A DNA stretch of 64,000 bases. Source: Aldehydirespirator sp028819505 (GTDB lineage: Bacteria > Actinomycetota > Acidimicrobiia > Acidimicrobiales > Aldehydirespiratoraceae). The notes beneath the pieces were generated by a model. It worked only from the letters and a program-made list of their open reading frames with translations, ran no database searches and was not told the DNA's origin. The position numbers and the translations under genes were made by a program. Each line of letters opens with the position of its first letter. The stretch's first letter is position 1. The DNA lies in NCBI GenBank assembly GCA_965207755.1, contig OZ242297.1, positions 2,604,001 to 2,668,000 of the forward strand, read 5' to 3'. Positions 33,923 through 41,825 of this stretch are shown piece after piece.

Positions 33923-34039
33923 AGCCTTGTCAACGATGCAGGAGGAAGCGGGCCTCGGGGCCGGTGTTGGTCTTCTTGGATTTCATCATGATGCACGGCT
34001 TCGGTAACGCATCGGCCGGCACGTACCGCTGGGGCGAGA

Positions 34040-35179
34040 ATGCGATCTCGCCGTGATCGCTTGAGGCGAGGGTCTGTTACGGGGGGGTCGACGGTTCGCG
34101 GGTCGCCAGCATTGAAAGTGCTGGCGGTCGCCGTGTCTGTGATGTTGCCGGTGCTCGCTGGCGGTGTTTCCGGTCCGGACGGTTTCGGCCTGGCCGGGTT
34201 GTCGAACGGTTCGCTGGGCGAGGCCGGGGCGTCCCACAGGGCCGAATGGGTGAACCGGACTGTTGGTAGCGTGGTCACCGGCGGTTCTCCGGCACCTGGG
34301 GGGCCGTTCCGGGGTGTGCTGAACTATGTGTCGCGTCGTGTGGCTGGTGAGGGCGTCACCGGACGGTCGAGCTGGCACCATTGGAACGCGGGTACCGGTG
34401 AGTGGGACCGTGACTTTCTGCAGTATTGGGACGTCGAGTCCGGGACGCTCTACGAGGTGCCCATGGGACCGACGATCGCGGGATGTGCCGGCACGCCGCT
34501 CTCCTATGGCAGCTATGTCGAGTTCGACGTACTCAACTGGTCCGGCAGCCAGACGATACTCCGAGTGCCGTGGGGTGATGACGCCTATCCGCATCTTGTG
34601 AGTACTGAGGCTGGGCATCAGCCGTACGGGGGATCCGGCCCGTTCATGGGCGGGCTCCTGCATCTGTCGCATTCAGGTGACCGTCTGCGTGTGGCCACGC
34701 CTTCGGGGGAGGCGTTCTATGCGACGCGGTCTGATGCGGATCCGTCGACCCCACCGGTCACGGGCCTGTTCCGCAGCGATGCCGGAACGGCGGACGCTGG
34801 CTCCGCCGATGAGAGCATGTGGAGCCCGGTTGCCGAGTTCGACGGCAGCGACGGCCGCCACTACGGCATCAGTGTCATCTACGCAGAGCCGGCATGCACG
34901 GCTGAGGATTCCTACATCGTCGCCGCCGACACCGGCGAGGTCGTAGCTTGCGGGTGGCGCCACGGCGGCGGTCCCCGGCTGACCGAGCCCGAGGGCTCGC
35001 AGCGGCGGAGCGAAGTTCTGGCGCTGCCGCAGGCCACCGCGGACATGGATTGCGAAGCTCCGCTGGATCTCCGCGACCTCGCCGTGCCTGACCGCTCTGC
35101 CACTGCTGAACCTCCTCTCGCAGGAGTCCACGACAGCCGTGTCTCGGCCCCGGAAGACGCTTCCACGGAGATGTCGTGA
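34040..35179 (+). CDS. Secreted protein of unknown function (pair 1, member a)
   Basis: A 379-residue predicted exported protein. A basic start (MRSRRDRLRRG) and a hydrophobic core (VLAVAVSVMLPVLAGG) form a signal peptide. The mature part has GGPFRGVLNY, FLQYWDVESG, an IAGCAG segment, FDVLNWSGSQTILRVPWGDD and near the end TGEVVACGWR and CEAPLDLRDLAV. The order PFRG, YW, CxG, hydrophobic W, PWGD and VACGW recurs in the proteins at 35176, 39084 and 40247, so all four share one domain. It is closest to 39084. The stop overlaps the next start (GTGA). Family not recognised. Confidence 0.65.
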   Translation: MRSRRDRLRRGSVTGGSTVRGSPALKVLAVAVSVMLPVLAGGVSGPDGFGLAGLSNGSLGEAGASHRAEWVNRTVGSVVTGGSPAPGGPFRGVLNYVSRRVAGEGVTGRSSWHHWNAGTGEWDRDFLQYWDVESGTLYEVPMGPTIAGCAGTPLSYGSYVEFDVLNWSGSQTILRVPWGDDAYPHLVSTEAGHQPYGGSGPFMGGLLHLSHSGDRLRVATPSGEAFYATRSDADPSTPPVTGLFRSDAGTADAGSADESMWSPVAEFDGSDGRHYGISVIYAEPACTAEDSYIVAADTGEVVACGWRHGGGPRLTEPEGSQRRSEVLALPQATADMDCEAPLDLRDLAVPDRSATAEPPLAGVHDSRVSAPEDASTEMS

Positions 35180-36273
35180 CGCAGACCGGCAGGTTGGGCG
35201 CGTTCGGCTTGGCGGCGCTGTTGATGGCCTGCTGCGGCTCCGGCGGCACCGCCGGCCCGGCCCCGCCGAGTCCGGCGAGCGCTGAGCCGGCCTCGAAGAA
35301 CCACGCGGAGCTGCCTGAAGCCGATTCGCGGGATATCGAGTCGGGGGATCTGAGAGAGGCTGAGGATCGGGGCGGGAAGTTCGACACCGGCGCGGCATCG
35401 GATCCGGAGTCTGCGCCCGCGGACGCGTCGCTCGTGACCGGCGTCGTGCCGGGCTCGGCATCCGAGGAGCCGGCGGAGTCCCAGCCGGCTGCAGGCGACG
35501 GGCACACGGCGTCTTCACTGGACGGCGTCGATGGGTCGCAGTCCCCGCCGCGCGCCGGGCGGAGTGCGCCGGACTGGCCGTCGCAGTTCGAGCAGGGCAC
35601 GGCGCCTGCGTGGCCGTTCCGGGGTCTCGTGCAGCTGTGGCACATCCCTCCCAGTTGGGGCGGCCAGGGATGGGTGCTGCGCTACTGGAGTTGGGATGCA
35701 GACGTTCCGAAGCACTCGCAGGTGAATCTCGACGGGATGGAGGTCGGGTGCCTGGGGCGGGTGGCGCTCGTGGTGCACGGTGAGCACGGCGTGGAGGTGG
35801 GCGGCCCGCCCGGTGATGTGAGCGCTGCATACTGGGTGCGTTGGGGCGACGTTGCCCGGCCCGCAGATGCGCCCTCCGGGGAACTGTTGGACGCTGTGGC
35901 GCGGCGTCCGTCGAACGTAGCCGTCGGAACTGAGGGGGATGCTGTCTTTCTCGGCCAGGGCTCTCAGGAGAGGGTCTACGAGATGCGCCGACCGCTCCGC
36001 GGCAGCGGGGAGCGCTGGAGGGTGCAAGCTCGCCACGACGGTGAGTTGTTCGTAATGACCGTGCATCCGGCGCACCTGGAGTGCTTCCCGGGAGTGACCT
36101 GGCTGTCACTGGCCGCCAGCGGCGAACTGGTGGCCTGCGGCGCCAACACCGCGGCCACAGCTTTCGTCGACCTCCAACGGCCCGCGGCGGACCTCGTGCT
36201 GCCGGAACCCCGCGATGTCGGCACGTACTTGTCTTGCGCACCCCCGCTGGAACTCACCCGCGGGCTCTGGTGA
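35176..36273 (+). CDS. Putative lipoprotein sharing a domain with its neighbour (pair 1, member b)
   Basis: A 365-residue protein with a short signal and lipobox (ALLMACCG). An Ala/Glu/Ser-rich linker of about 120 residues follows, then a domain with PFRGLVQLW, VLRYWSWD, VGCLGRVALVVHG, WVRWGD and VHPAHLECFPGVTWLSLA, ending SGELVACGA and GTYLSCAPP. Very similar to the protein at 40247 (PFRGLVQLW; VTVHPAHLxCFxGVTW). It is translated by GTGA overlap with the upstream secreted protein, so the two probably act together at the cell surface. No enzyme motif recognised. Confidence 0.68.
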   Translation: MTQTGRLGAFGLAALLMACCGSGGTAGPAPPSPASAEPASKNHAELPEADSRDIESGDLREAEDRGGKFDTGAASDPESAPADASLVTGVVPGSASEEPAESQPAAGDGHTASSLDGVDGSQSPPRAGRSAPDWPSQFEQGTAPAWPFRGLVQLWHIPPSWGGQGWVLRYWSWDADVPKHSQVNLDGMEVGCLGRVALVVHGEHGVEVGGPPGDVSAAYWVRWGDVARPADAPSGELLDAVARRPSNVAVGTEGDAVFLGQGSQERVYEMRRPLRGSGERWRVQARHDGELFVMTVHPAHLECFPGVTWLSLAASGELVACGANTAATAFVDLQRPAADLVLPEPRDVGTYLSCAPPLELTRGLW

Positions 36274-36319
36274 CGGCGCTGATCGAGTCGTCGGACTCAG
36301 GATCGGGGGCGCTCCCTGC

Positions 36320-37507
36320 TCAGCGGCGGACTATCACCGACGAGCCGTGCCCGAACAGGCCCTGGTTGACGGTGATGCCCACTGCGGCGCCGTCGACCTG
36401 GCGGGCGCCGGCGGCGCCCCGCAGCTGCCAGGTGAGCTCGCACACCTGGGCTATGGCCTGGGCCGGGACGGCCTCGCCGAAGGCGCCCAGCCCGCCGCTG
36501 GGGTTGACGGGCAGGCGCCCCCCGATGGCGGTGTCGCCGTCTCGGAGGAGGCGCTCGGCCTCTCCGGCGGCGCAGAAGCCGAGCTGCTCGTACCAGTCCA
36601 GCTCCATGGCCGACGACAGGTCGTACACCTCGGCCACGTCGACGTCGTCGGGGCCCAGCCCGGCCTCGTCGTAGGCCCGGGCCCCGATCGACTCCTTGAA
36701 GCCCACCAGCGGCGCGGACACCTCGGCCACCGAGTCGGCGGCCAGGTACGGCAGGTCGATCACCGGGTCGGGATACGTCGGCGAGACGGTGGAGATGCCC
36801 GCCACCCGCACCGGAGCGCGGTGGCCGCGGCTGCGGGCCCATTCCATCGACGACACCACCATGGCCGCTCCCCCGTCGGAGGTGGCGCAGATGTCGAGCA
36901 GCCGCAGCGGGTCCGACACCACCGGCGAGGCGCGCACGTCGTCGAGTCCGTACTCCTTGGTGAAGCGGGCGTTGGGGTTGTGGGCGCCGTGGCGGGAGTT
37001 CTTGACCTTGACCATGGCGAAGTCGTCGGTGGTGGCTCCGTGGAGGTCCATGCGCCGCCGGGCGTGGAGCCCGAAGTAGACGGGGTTGGTGGCGCCGACG
37101 AGGTGGAAGCGCAGCCAGTCGATGTCGTCGGGGCGGTCCCCGGCGTTGGGGGCGAGGAACCCCTTGGGGGTGGTGTCGGCCCCCACCACCAGCGCCACGT
37201 CGCAGGCGCCCGACAGGATCTGGCCCCGGGCCGCCTGGAGGGCGGTCGTCCCCGACGCGCAGGCCGAGTAGCTGCTGGCCAGCTGGGCGCCGGTGAAGCC
37301 GAGCGCCCGGGCGAAGGTGGCGCCGGCCACGTAGCCCGGGTAGCCGCATCGCACCGTCACCGCGCCCGACACGAAGCCCACGTCGGCGTAGTCGACCCCG
37401 GCGTCGGCCAGGGCGTCGCGGGCCGCGGCCACCCCGTACTCGGTGAAGTTGCGGCCCCATTTGCCCCAGGGGTGCATGCCCACGCCGAGGACGGCGATCT
37501 CGTCCAC
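36320..37507 (-). CDS. Thiolase-superfamily protein (SCP2/Ltp2-like)
   Basis: A 395-residue thiolase-fold enzyme of the lipid-transfer-protein branch. It keeps the nucleophile-loop Cys (SACASGTTALQ) and ends with NQGLFGHGSS in place of the usual thiolase His/Cys box. The VAEVYDLSSAMELDWYEQLG segment with Tyr-Asp is seen in Ltp2-like retro-aldolases. It is followed on the same strand by a DUF35 protein, and Ltp2 with a DUF35 partner forms the aldolase that cleaves steroid side chains. That makes a similar C-C bond cleaving complex likely, though the substrate is unknown. Confidence 0.75.
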   Translation of the reverse strand: MDEIAVLGVGMHPWGKWGRNFTEYGVAAARDALADAGVDYADVGFVSGAVTVRCGYPGYVAGATFARALGFTGAQLASSYSACASGTTALQAARGQILSGACDVALVVGADTTPKGFLAPNAGDRPDDIDWLRFHLVGATNPVYFGLHARRRMDLHGATTDDFAMVKVKNSRHGAHNPNARFTKEYGLDDVRASPVVSDPLRLLDICATSDGGAAMVVSSMEWARSRGHRAPVRVAGISTVSPTYPDPVIDLPYLAADSVAEVSAPLVGFKESIGARAYDEAGLGPDDVDVAEVYDLSSAMELDWYEQLGFCAAGEAERLLRDGDTAIGGRLPVNPSGGLGAFGEAVPAQAIAQVCELTWQLRGAAGARQVDGAAVGITVNQGLFGHGSSVIVRR

Positions 37508-37517
37508 CGGTCAGGGT

Positions 37518-37570
37518 CTCCCGCTCTTGTTCGCTGCGCTCACGGGCCGCTCGGGCCGCGGCCTCGCTCG
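37518..37570 (-). repeat. Dispersed intergenic repeat, copy D
   Basis: Minus-orientation copy, nearly identical to copy E (on the minus strand: GAGCGAGGCCGCGGCCCGAG, then CGGCCCGTGAGCGCAGCGAAC). It fills the gap between the DUF35 and thiolase genes. Confidence 0.85.
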
Positions 37571-37587
37571 GCGTCTGCGGAGGATCC

Positions 37588-38064
37588 TCACGGACTGTCG
37601 CCGTTCCGCTCGGCCTCCGGGTCCTCTGATCCTGCGTCCACGGGACGCCACTTCCAGACCAGGTAGTCGCATTCGTCGTCGCGGTAGAGCGTGTCGACGG
37701 CCAGTTCCATCTCCATGCCGACCTCCAGGTCCTCCGGGCCGACGCCGGCGGTGCACTGCCCGAGCACCACCATCTTCTCGCGTTCCAGCTCCACCGCCGC
37801 GACGGTGATGGGCTCGTACGGCTCGGAGGTCACCACGAACGGCGGCGGGGGCGGGTAGTGGCTGGTGGTGTAGGACCACACCCGGCCCCGCCGGCTCAGC
37901 AGCACCTCCTCCAACCCGACCGGCCCGACGCGGGGGTCGGCCCCGCCGAGATGCTTGGGGAAGAAGTACGACTCCGTGCCGGGAACCCGCCCGCCGATCA
38001 GCCGCGGCCCGCCGTCATCGATTGTGAACAGCCCCGCCACCGCAGGCGCCCGGGTCCTCGCCAT
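37588..38064 (-). CDS. DUF35/OB-fold acyl-CoA-associated protein lacking zinc-ribbon cysteines
   Basis: Predicted 158-residue partner of the thiolase downstream. The OB-fold part is seen in GRVWSYTTSHYPPPPPFV and EPITVAAVELEREKMVVLGQ, typical of DUF35/ChsH2-like proteins. The N-terminal rubredoxin-like CxxC pairs usual in this family are missing. FFPKHLGGADPRVGPVG stands where they should be. ATG at 38064 is preferred; a longer frame from 38130 begins in poor sequence. Together with the thiolase it may form an aldolase or thioesterase complex. Confidence 0.7.
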   Translation of the reverse strand: MARTRAPAVAGLFTIDDGGPRLIGGRVPGTESYFFPKHLGGADPRVGPVGLEEVLLSRRGRVWSYTTSHYPPPPPFVVTSEPYEPITVAAVELEREKMVVLGQCTAGVGPEDLEVGMEMELAVDTLYRDDECDYLVWKWRPVDAGSEDPEAERNGDSP

Positions 38065-38165
38065 GGGCGGCAGCGTACCCAACGGCGGTCGCTTATACGG
38101 AAAGGTGCCAAGTGTGAGGTCAGAGGCCATATCCCCGTGTCACACCCCCTCGGTACTGTATTGTC

Positions 38166-38585
38166 ATGGCACACAACGCACCCGGCAAGCACTTCCGCGA
38201 GGGACTCACGCTCGCTCAACTGTTCACCATGTTCCCCGACGACAAGACGGCCGAGGAATGGTTCGTCAACCGGCGCTGGCCCGATGGGATACGGCGCCCG
38301 CACTGTGACCACGACGACGTTCAGGACGGGGCGGTGGCGCACAGTGTGCGGGAGTTCGCCCGCGGTCCGGTCCACACCAACGGGATCGAGTCGCTGTGGT
38401 CGATGTTCAAGCGCGGCTATGTGGGCACCTACCACGAGATGTCGGAGGCGCATCTGCATCGCTATGTGGACGAGTTCACTGGCCGTCACAACATCCGGCC
38501 GTTGGACACGCTGGAGCAGATGGGCTCGGTTGTCGAAGGGTCGGTCGGCAAACGCCTCCGCTACGCCGACCTGGTGGCGGCATGA
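38166..38585 (+). pseudogene. IS1595-like transposase with internal deletion
   Basis: The frame is open for 139 codons but only the two ends of an ISXO2/IS1595-type transposase are present. The N-terminal part is HFREGLTLAQLFTMFPDD and WFVNRRWPDG with a remnant Cys-His ribbon. The C-terminal part is VHTNGIESLWSMFKRGY and YVDEFTGRHN. The central catalytic core of the DDE nuclease is gone, joined in frame at about 38325. Terminal repeats were not found. Confidence 0.7.
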
Positions 38586-39087
38586 CCGTCGCCGCGGACC
38601 GCAAGCTGGCGGTCCGTTCAACGGTCAACGACTGGATCGGGCGCACCTTCCCTGAGCACCGGTCGCTGCTGGCCCACAATCAGCCGGTCTGGCGGGGCGA
38701 CGGCTGGGCGGTGGAGCTGGTGACCAAGCGCAACGGAGCGCCGACGGTGCCGCTCGGGACGGTGCTGGTGTCTGATGCCGCAGCCGTCATCGGCGCGCCC
38801 GACCCCGACGGCGTGCTCGACCTGCTGGCCGAAGTGTCAAGCCCGCAACTTGTACCCCACGCGGACTGCGCGACCGGCGACGGCTGGACGCTGCACCACG
38901 GCGACGGGATCGCCGCCGCCGCCGAGTTGGCGGACGGGTCGGTGGACCTGCTGCTGACCGACCCGCCGTACGGGATCAGCCGCCGCTACACCTGCGAGAC
39001 TCAGATACCGCGCCGTCCCCGCAGCAGCGCATCCACCCCACACAGAAGCCGTTCCCGCTCATAGCGGAGTTTGTGGCCCTTCCATGA
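38582..39087 (+). pseudogene. DNA methyltransferase gene broken by deletion and frameshift
   Basis: ATG overlaps the transposase stop (ATGA). The N-terminal part ends in LADGSVDLLLTDPPYGIS, which is motif IV (DPPY) of adenine or N4-cytosine DNA methyltransferases. The frame then runs into unrelated codons. In another frame HPTQKPFPLIAEFV (39034-39075), the conserved end of this family, is present. The middle of the gene, with the AdoMet-binding motifs, has been deleted. The N-terminal ~100 residues (DWIGRTFPEHRSLL) could be a specificity-type region. Not expected to methylate DNA. Confidence 0.72.
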
Positions 39088-40139
39088 TCCGTATGGCGTA
39101 TGCAGGACGGTCATGTGGCCGAGAGTTTAGGGTAAGGGGGAGATCCCGTCGGTGTTCGACAATGTTCGTAAGCGCTCTCCTATTGACTGCCTTTGGCATG
39201 ACAGCTGCCGCCATCAGTACGCCTCGCTCATTCGTGAGTGCTTCCACGGATAGCGGGGTGTCTGCCGACCGTTCCGTAGGTGCTACATCAGCGGGCGAGC
39301 CTCTGATAGGTGTTGCACCGTCGTTCCCCTTTTCTGGGATCATCAATTACTATTATGATGGATTTCTGATAGGTGGGAGTACTAAATTGGCAGTACAAGA
39401 CCCATACCCACTGAAGGGGAATACGCTTCAGTTCTGGGACTCGCGGAATGGGACGCTGAGATATCTGTCTCTAGGAGACGATTTGGTGATTTGTGGACCT
39501 GGATTTATGGTCGCGACCACAGCAGGAATCGAAATCCATTACTTGGACTACGGACATAGGGATTTCGGGCCCATCGGTTCGGCTAGTTTGCATGTTCCTT
39601 GGGGAGGAGATGGCGCGTATCCGAGGTTTGTGTATCCCGGCCGTCTCTGGAACTCATCGGATCCAACCGAAATGCATATCTCAAACGGTATGCGCATTGC
39701 ACAACCTAAGGTCGATATAGGCATTTTTGAGATTTCGACAGCTGCTGACAGTCGCTTCTACGAGTTCGATGGGTCGCGCGGACTTCTGGATCTGGGCTCC
39801 AACTATTCTGTTGATGATATACCTGAACGTCCGCCAGACTGGGAGATCTCGTATTATGGTGAAATGGTGGGAACTGACGGTCGCAACTATGCTGTTCGCT
39901 CGGTCTTTTATGAACCGGCCTGCGGCTACCAGATCACACATGTGGTCTCTGCTGAGACTGGACGACGATTGCTCTGCGGCTGGAGCTATCTCGGCCCGAT
40001 ACTCGTGGATTTCGATGAGACTCTTGAAACTGTGTCTGATCCGGCCTTCCCTGTGCCTCCTCCGCTTGGCGAGCGATCTTCCTGTGATCATCCTGCTGAC
40101 TTGCGCGAGTTGGCAGTCGTGTCAGAGGGGATGCAATAG
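39084..40139 (+). CDS. Secreted protein of unknown function (pair 2, member a)
   Basis: A 351-residue exported protein with a signal peptide (FVSALLLTAFGMTAAAI). It is related to the protein at 34040: FPFSGIINYYYDG, LQFWDSRNGTLRYLS, ICGPG, SLHVPWGGDGAYPRFV, VSAETGRRLLCGWSYLG and CDHPADLRELAVV align in order. The gene is clearly less GC-rich than its surroundings and uses many AT-ending codons, suggesting separate acquisition. Its ATG overlaps the TGA of the decayed methyltransferase. It precedes a lipoprotein gene in the same arrangement as pair 1. Confidence 0.65.
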   Translation: MIRMAYAGRSCGREFRVRGRSRRCSTMFVSALLLTAFGMTAAAISTPRSFVSASTDSGVSADRSVGATSAGEPLIGVAPSFPFSGIINYYYDGFLIGGSTKLAVQDPYPLKGNTLQFWDSRNGTLRYLSLGDDLVICGPGFMVATTAGIEIHYLDYGHRDFGPIGSASLHVPWGGDGAYPRFVYPGRLWNSSDPTEMHISNGMRIAQPKVDIGIFEISTAADSRFYEFDGSRGLLDLGSNYSVDDIPERPPDWEISYYGEMVGTDGRNYAVRSVFYEPACGYQITHVVSAETGRRLLCGWSYLGPILVDFDETLETVSDPAFPVPPPLGERSSCDHPADLRELAVVSEGMQ

Positions 40140-40246
40140 ATGATCGACGGATGCAGCCCCACTGCTCCCCGACTCTCGGCGAACGTCGATGCTGGACCTG
40201 CAGTCTCGCATGCGACGGCGACGGCACGCGGCAGCGAGATTCAGTG

Positions 40247-41422
40247 ATGCGGAGACCTCCGACTCTGCCGGTTCTGTGTACCGTGTGGCTGCTGCTTGCC
40301 GGCTGTGCGTCCGATGAAGCCACGCGCGTGGACCGCTCCGATTCGAGCAGTCTGTCGACGCCGCAGCTTGCAGACGACGTGTCTACCGCGGATACGGCGG
40401 CTTCTGCCGGTTCATCCGAGCCGGCGGACTCGTCTGCCTCTTCACCGGCGGACTCGTCTGCCACGATCGAGCCGGACGCCGGAATGCTTGATCCTCAGGA
40501 GGAGCCACCGGCATCGGCTGCGCCCGCGGCTTCACCGGTGCCGCCCGCGGCAGCCACCGCCAGCACGACGACGACGCACACGGATTCCGCGATTCGCGAC
40601 GCCCCGGCGGAGAAGCCGCCGGAGGAAGGAGAGAAGCTGGCCCCCACGACAGAGCCGGCCCCCACCACGGAACCGGCCCCCACCACGACCGCATCGATCG
40701 AATCGTCGCCCCCCGGTTGGCCGGTGCGCAGCGATTTCGTTGAGGGTGCGGCGCCGGAGTGGCCTTTCCGGGGGCTGGTGCAACTATGGCCCACGGAGTA
40801 TGCGCCGACCATCGACGGCGAGTTCATCATGGGGTGGTCGCTGCGCTACTGGGTGTGGGAGCCCGGCACCGTCGAATCCAGGCAGGTGCAGCTGCCCGGT
40901 CTGCGTGTCGACTGTCTGGGCCAGGTGGCGCTGGTGCTCCACGGCGAGGCCGGCGTCGAGGTCGGCGGTCCCCGCGACGCTGTCAACTGGGCGTTCTGGG
41001 TTCCGTGGGGCGGGCATGCGGGGGTCCTGGCGCCCTCGGACGCGCTGCTGGAGTCGGTGGCGTCGCGCCCGTCCAACGTGTCCGTGGCCACCGAGGGGGA
41101 CCTGGTGCGCGTGGGCACGGGCCCGCAAGCCCAGTCGTACGCGATGCGCGACCCGCTTCGCCCCGACGGCGCCCGCTGGAACGTCCAGGCCCGCCACGAC
41201 GGCGAAGTGTTCATGCTGACCGTGCATCCGGCGCACCTGCCGTGCTTTTCGGGGGTCACCTGGGTGAGCCTCGCCGACACCGGCGAGCTGATCGCCTGCG
41301 GCGCAAACAGCGCAGCCACCGCCTTCGTCGCCCCAGAACCGCCGACGGGCGAACCAGTGCTGCCCGAGCCCGAACACGTCGGCACCTACCTCTCGTGCCC
41401 CGCACCCCTCACCCCCTACTGA
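40247..41422 (+). CDS. Putative lipoprotein (pair 2, member b)
   Basis: A lipoprotein of about 391 residues with signal and lipobox (VLCTVWLLLAGC), then a Ser/Ala/Thr/Pro-rich stalk (TTEPAPTTEPAPTT) and the same domain as the gene at 35176: PFRGLVQLW, LRYWVWEPG, VDCLGQVALVLHGE, WVPWGGH, VHPAHLPCFSGVTWVSLA, GELIACGA and GTYLSCPAP. ATG at 40247 directly before the signal is preferred over a frame open from 40151. The coding end runs into an array of 30-bp repeats, each carrying the same Tyr-stop bases. Confidence 0.68.
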   Translation: MRRPPTLPVLCTVWLLLAGCASDEATRVDRSDSSSLSTPQLADDVSTADTAASAGSSEPADSSASSPADSSATIEPDAGMLDPQEEPPASAAPAASPVPPAAATASTTTTHTDSAIRDAPAEKPPEEGEKLAPTTEPAPTTEPAPTTTASIESSPPGWPVRSDFVEGAAPEWPFRGLVQLWPTEYAPTIDGEFIMGWSLRYWVWEPGTVESRQVQLPGLRVDCLGQVALVLHGEAGVEVGGPRDAVNWAFWVPWGGHAGVLAPSDALLESVASRPSNVSVATEGDLVRVGTGPQAQSYAMRDPLRPDGARWNVQARHDGEVFMLTVHPAHLPCFSGVTWVSLADTGELIACGANSAATAFVAPEPPTGEPVLPEPEHVGTYLSCPAPLTPY

Positions 41423-41722
41423 CACACGCCCCGCACCCCTCACCCCCTACTGACACGCGCCGACACGACTCGCCCCCTACTGACACACGCCCCGACCCAC
41501 TCGCCCCCTACTGACACGCATCGACACGACTCGCCCCCTACTGACACGCATCGACACGACTCGCCCCCTACTGACACGCCCCGCACCACTCGCCCCCTAC
41601 TGACACGCGCCGCACCACTCGCCCCCTACTGACACGCGCCGGCACCCCTCGCCCCCTACTGACACGCGCCGACACGACTCGCCCCCTACTGACACGCATC
41701 GGCACCACTCGCCCCCTACTGA
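41417..41722. repeat. 30-bp tandem repeat with a stop codon in each unit
   Basis: Eleven copies of CGCCCCCTACTGACACGC-type sequence at a spacing of 29-31 bp. The first overlaps the lipoprotein stop codon. CTACTGA recurs at each unit (TGA at 41420, 41451, 41481, 41512, 41542, 41572, 41601, 41630, 41660, 41690 and 41720). Because spacing varies, stops fall in all three frames. No gene lies between 41423 and 41825. Confidence 0.93.
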
Positions 41723-41825
41723 TCCACGCGGGTCCGAATTCATGGACGCGACGGTCCCGGACCCGTGGTTCGGCCGCGGCCTCACGGAGAAATGGCCGGG
41801 CCACGGCGCCGGTAGCGTGCCGGCC

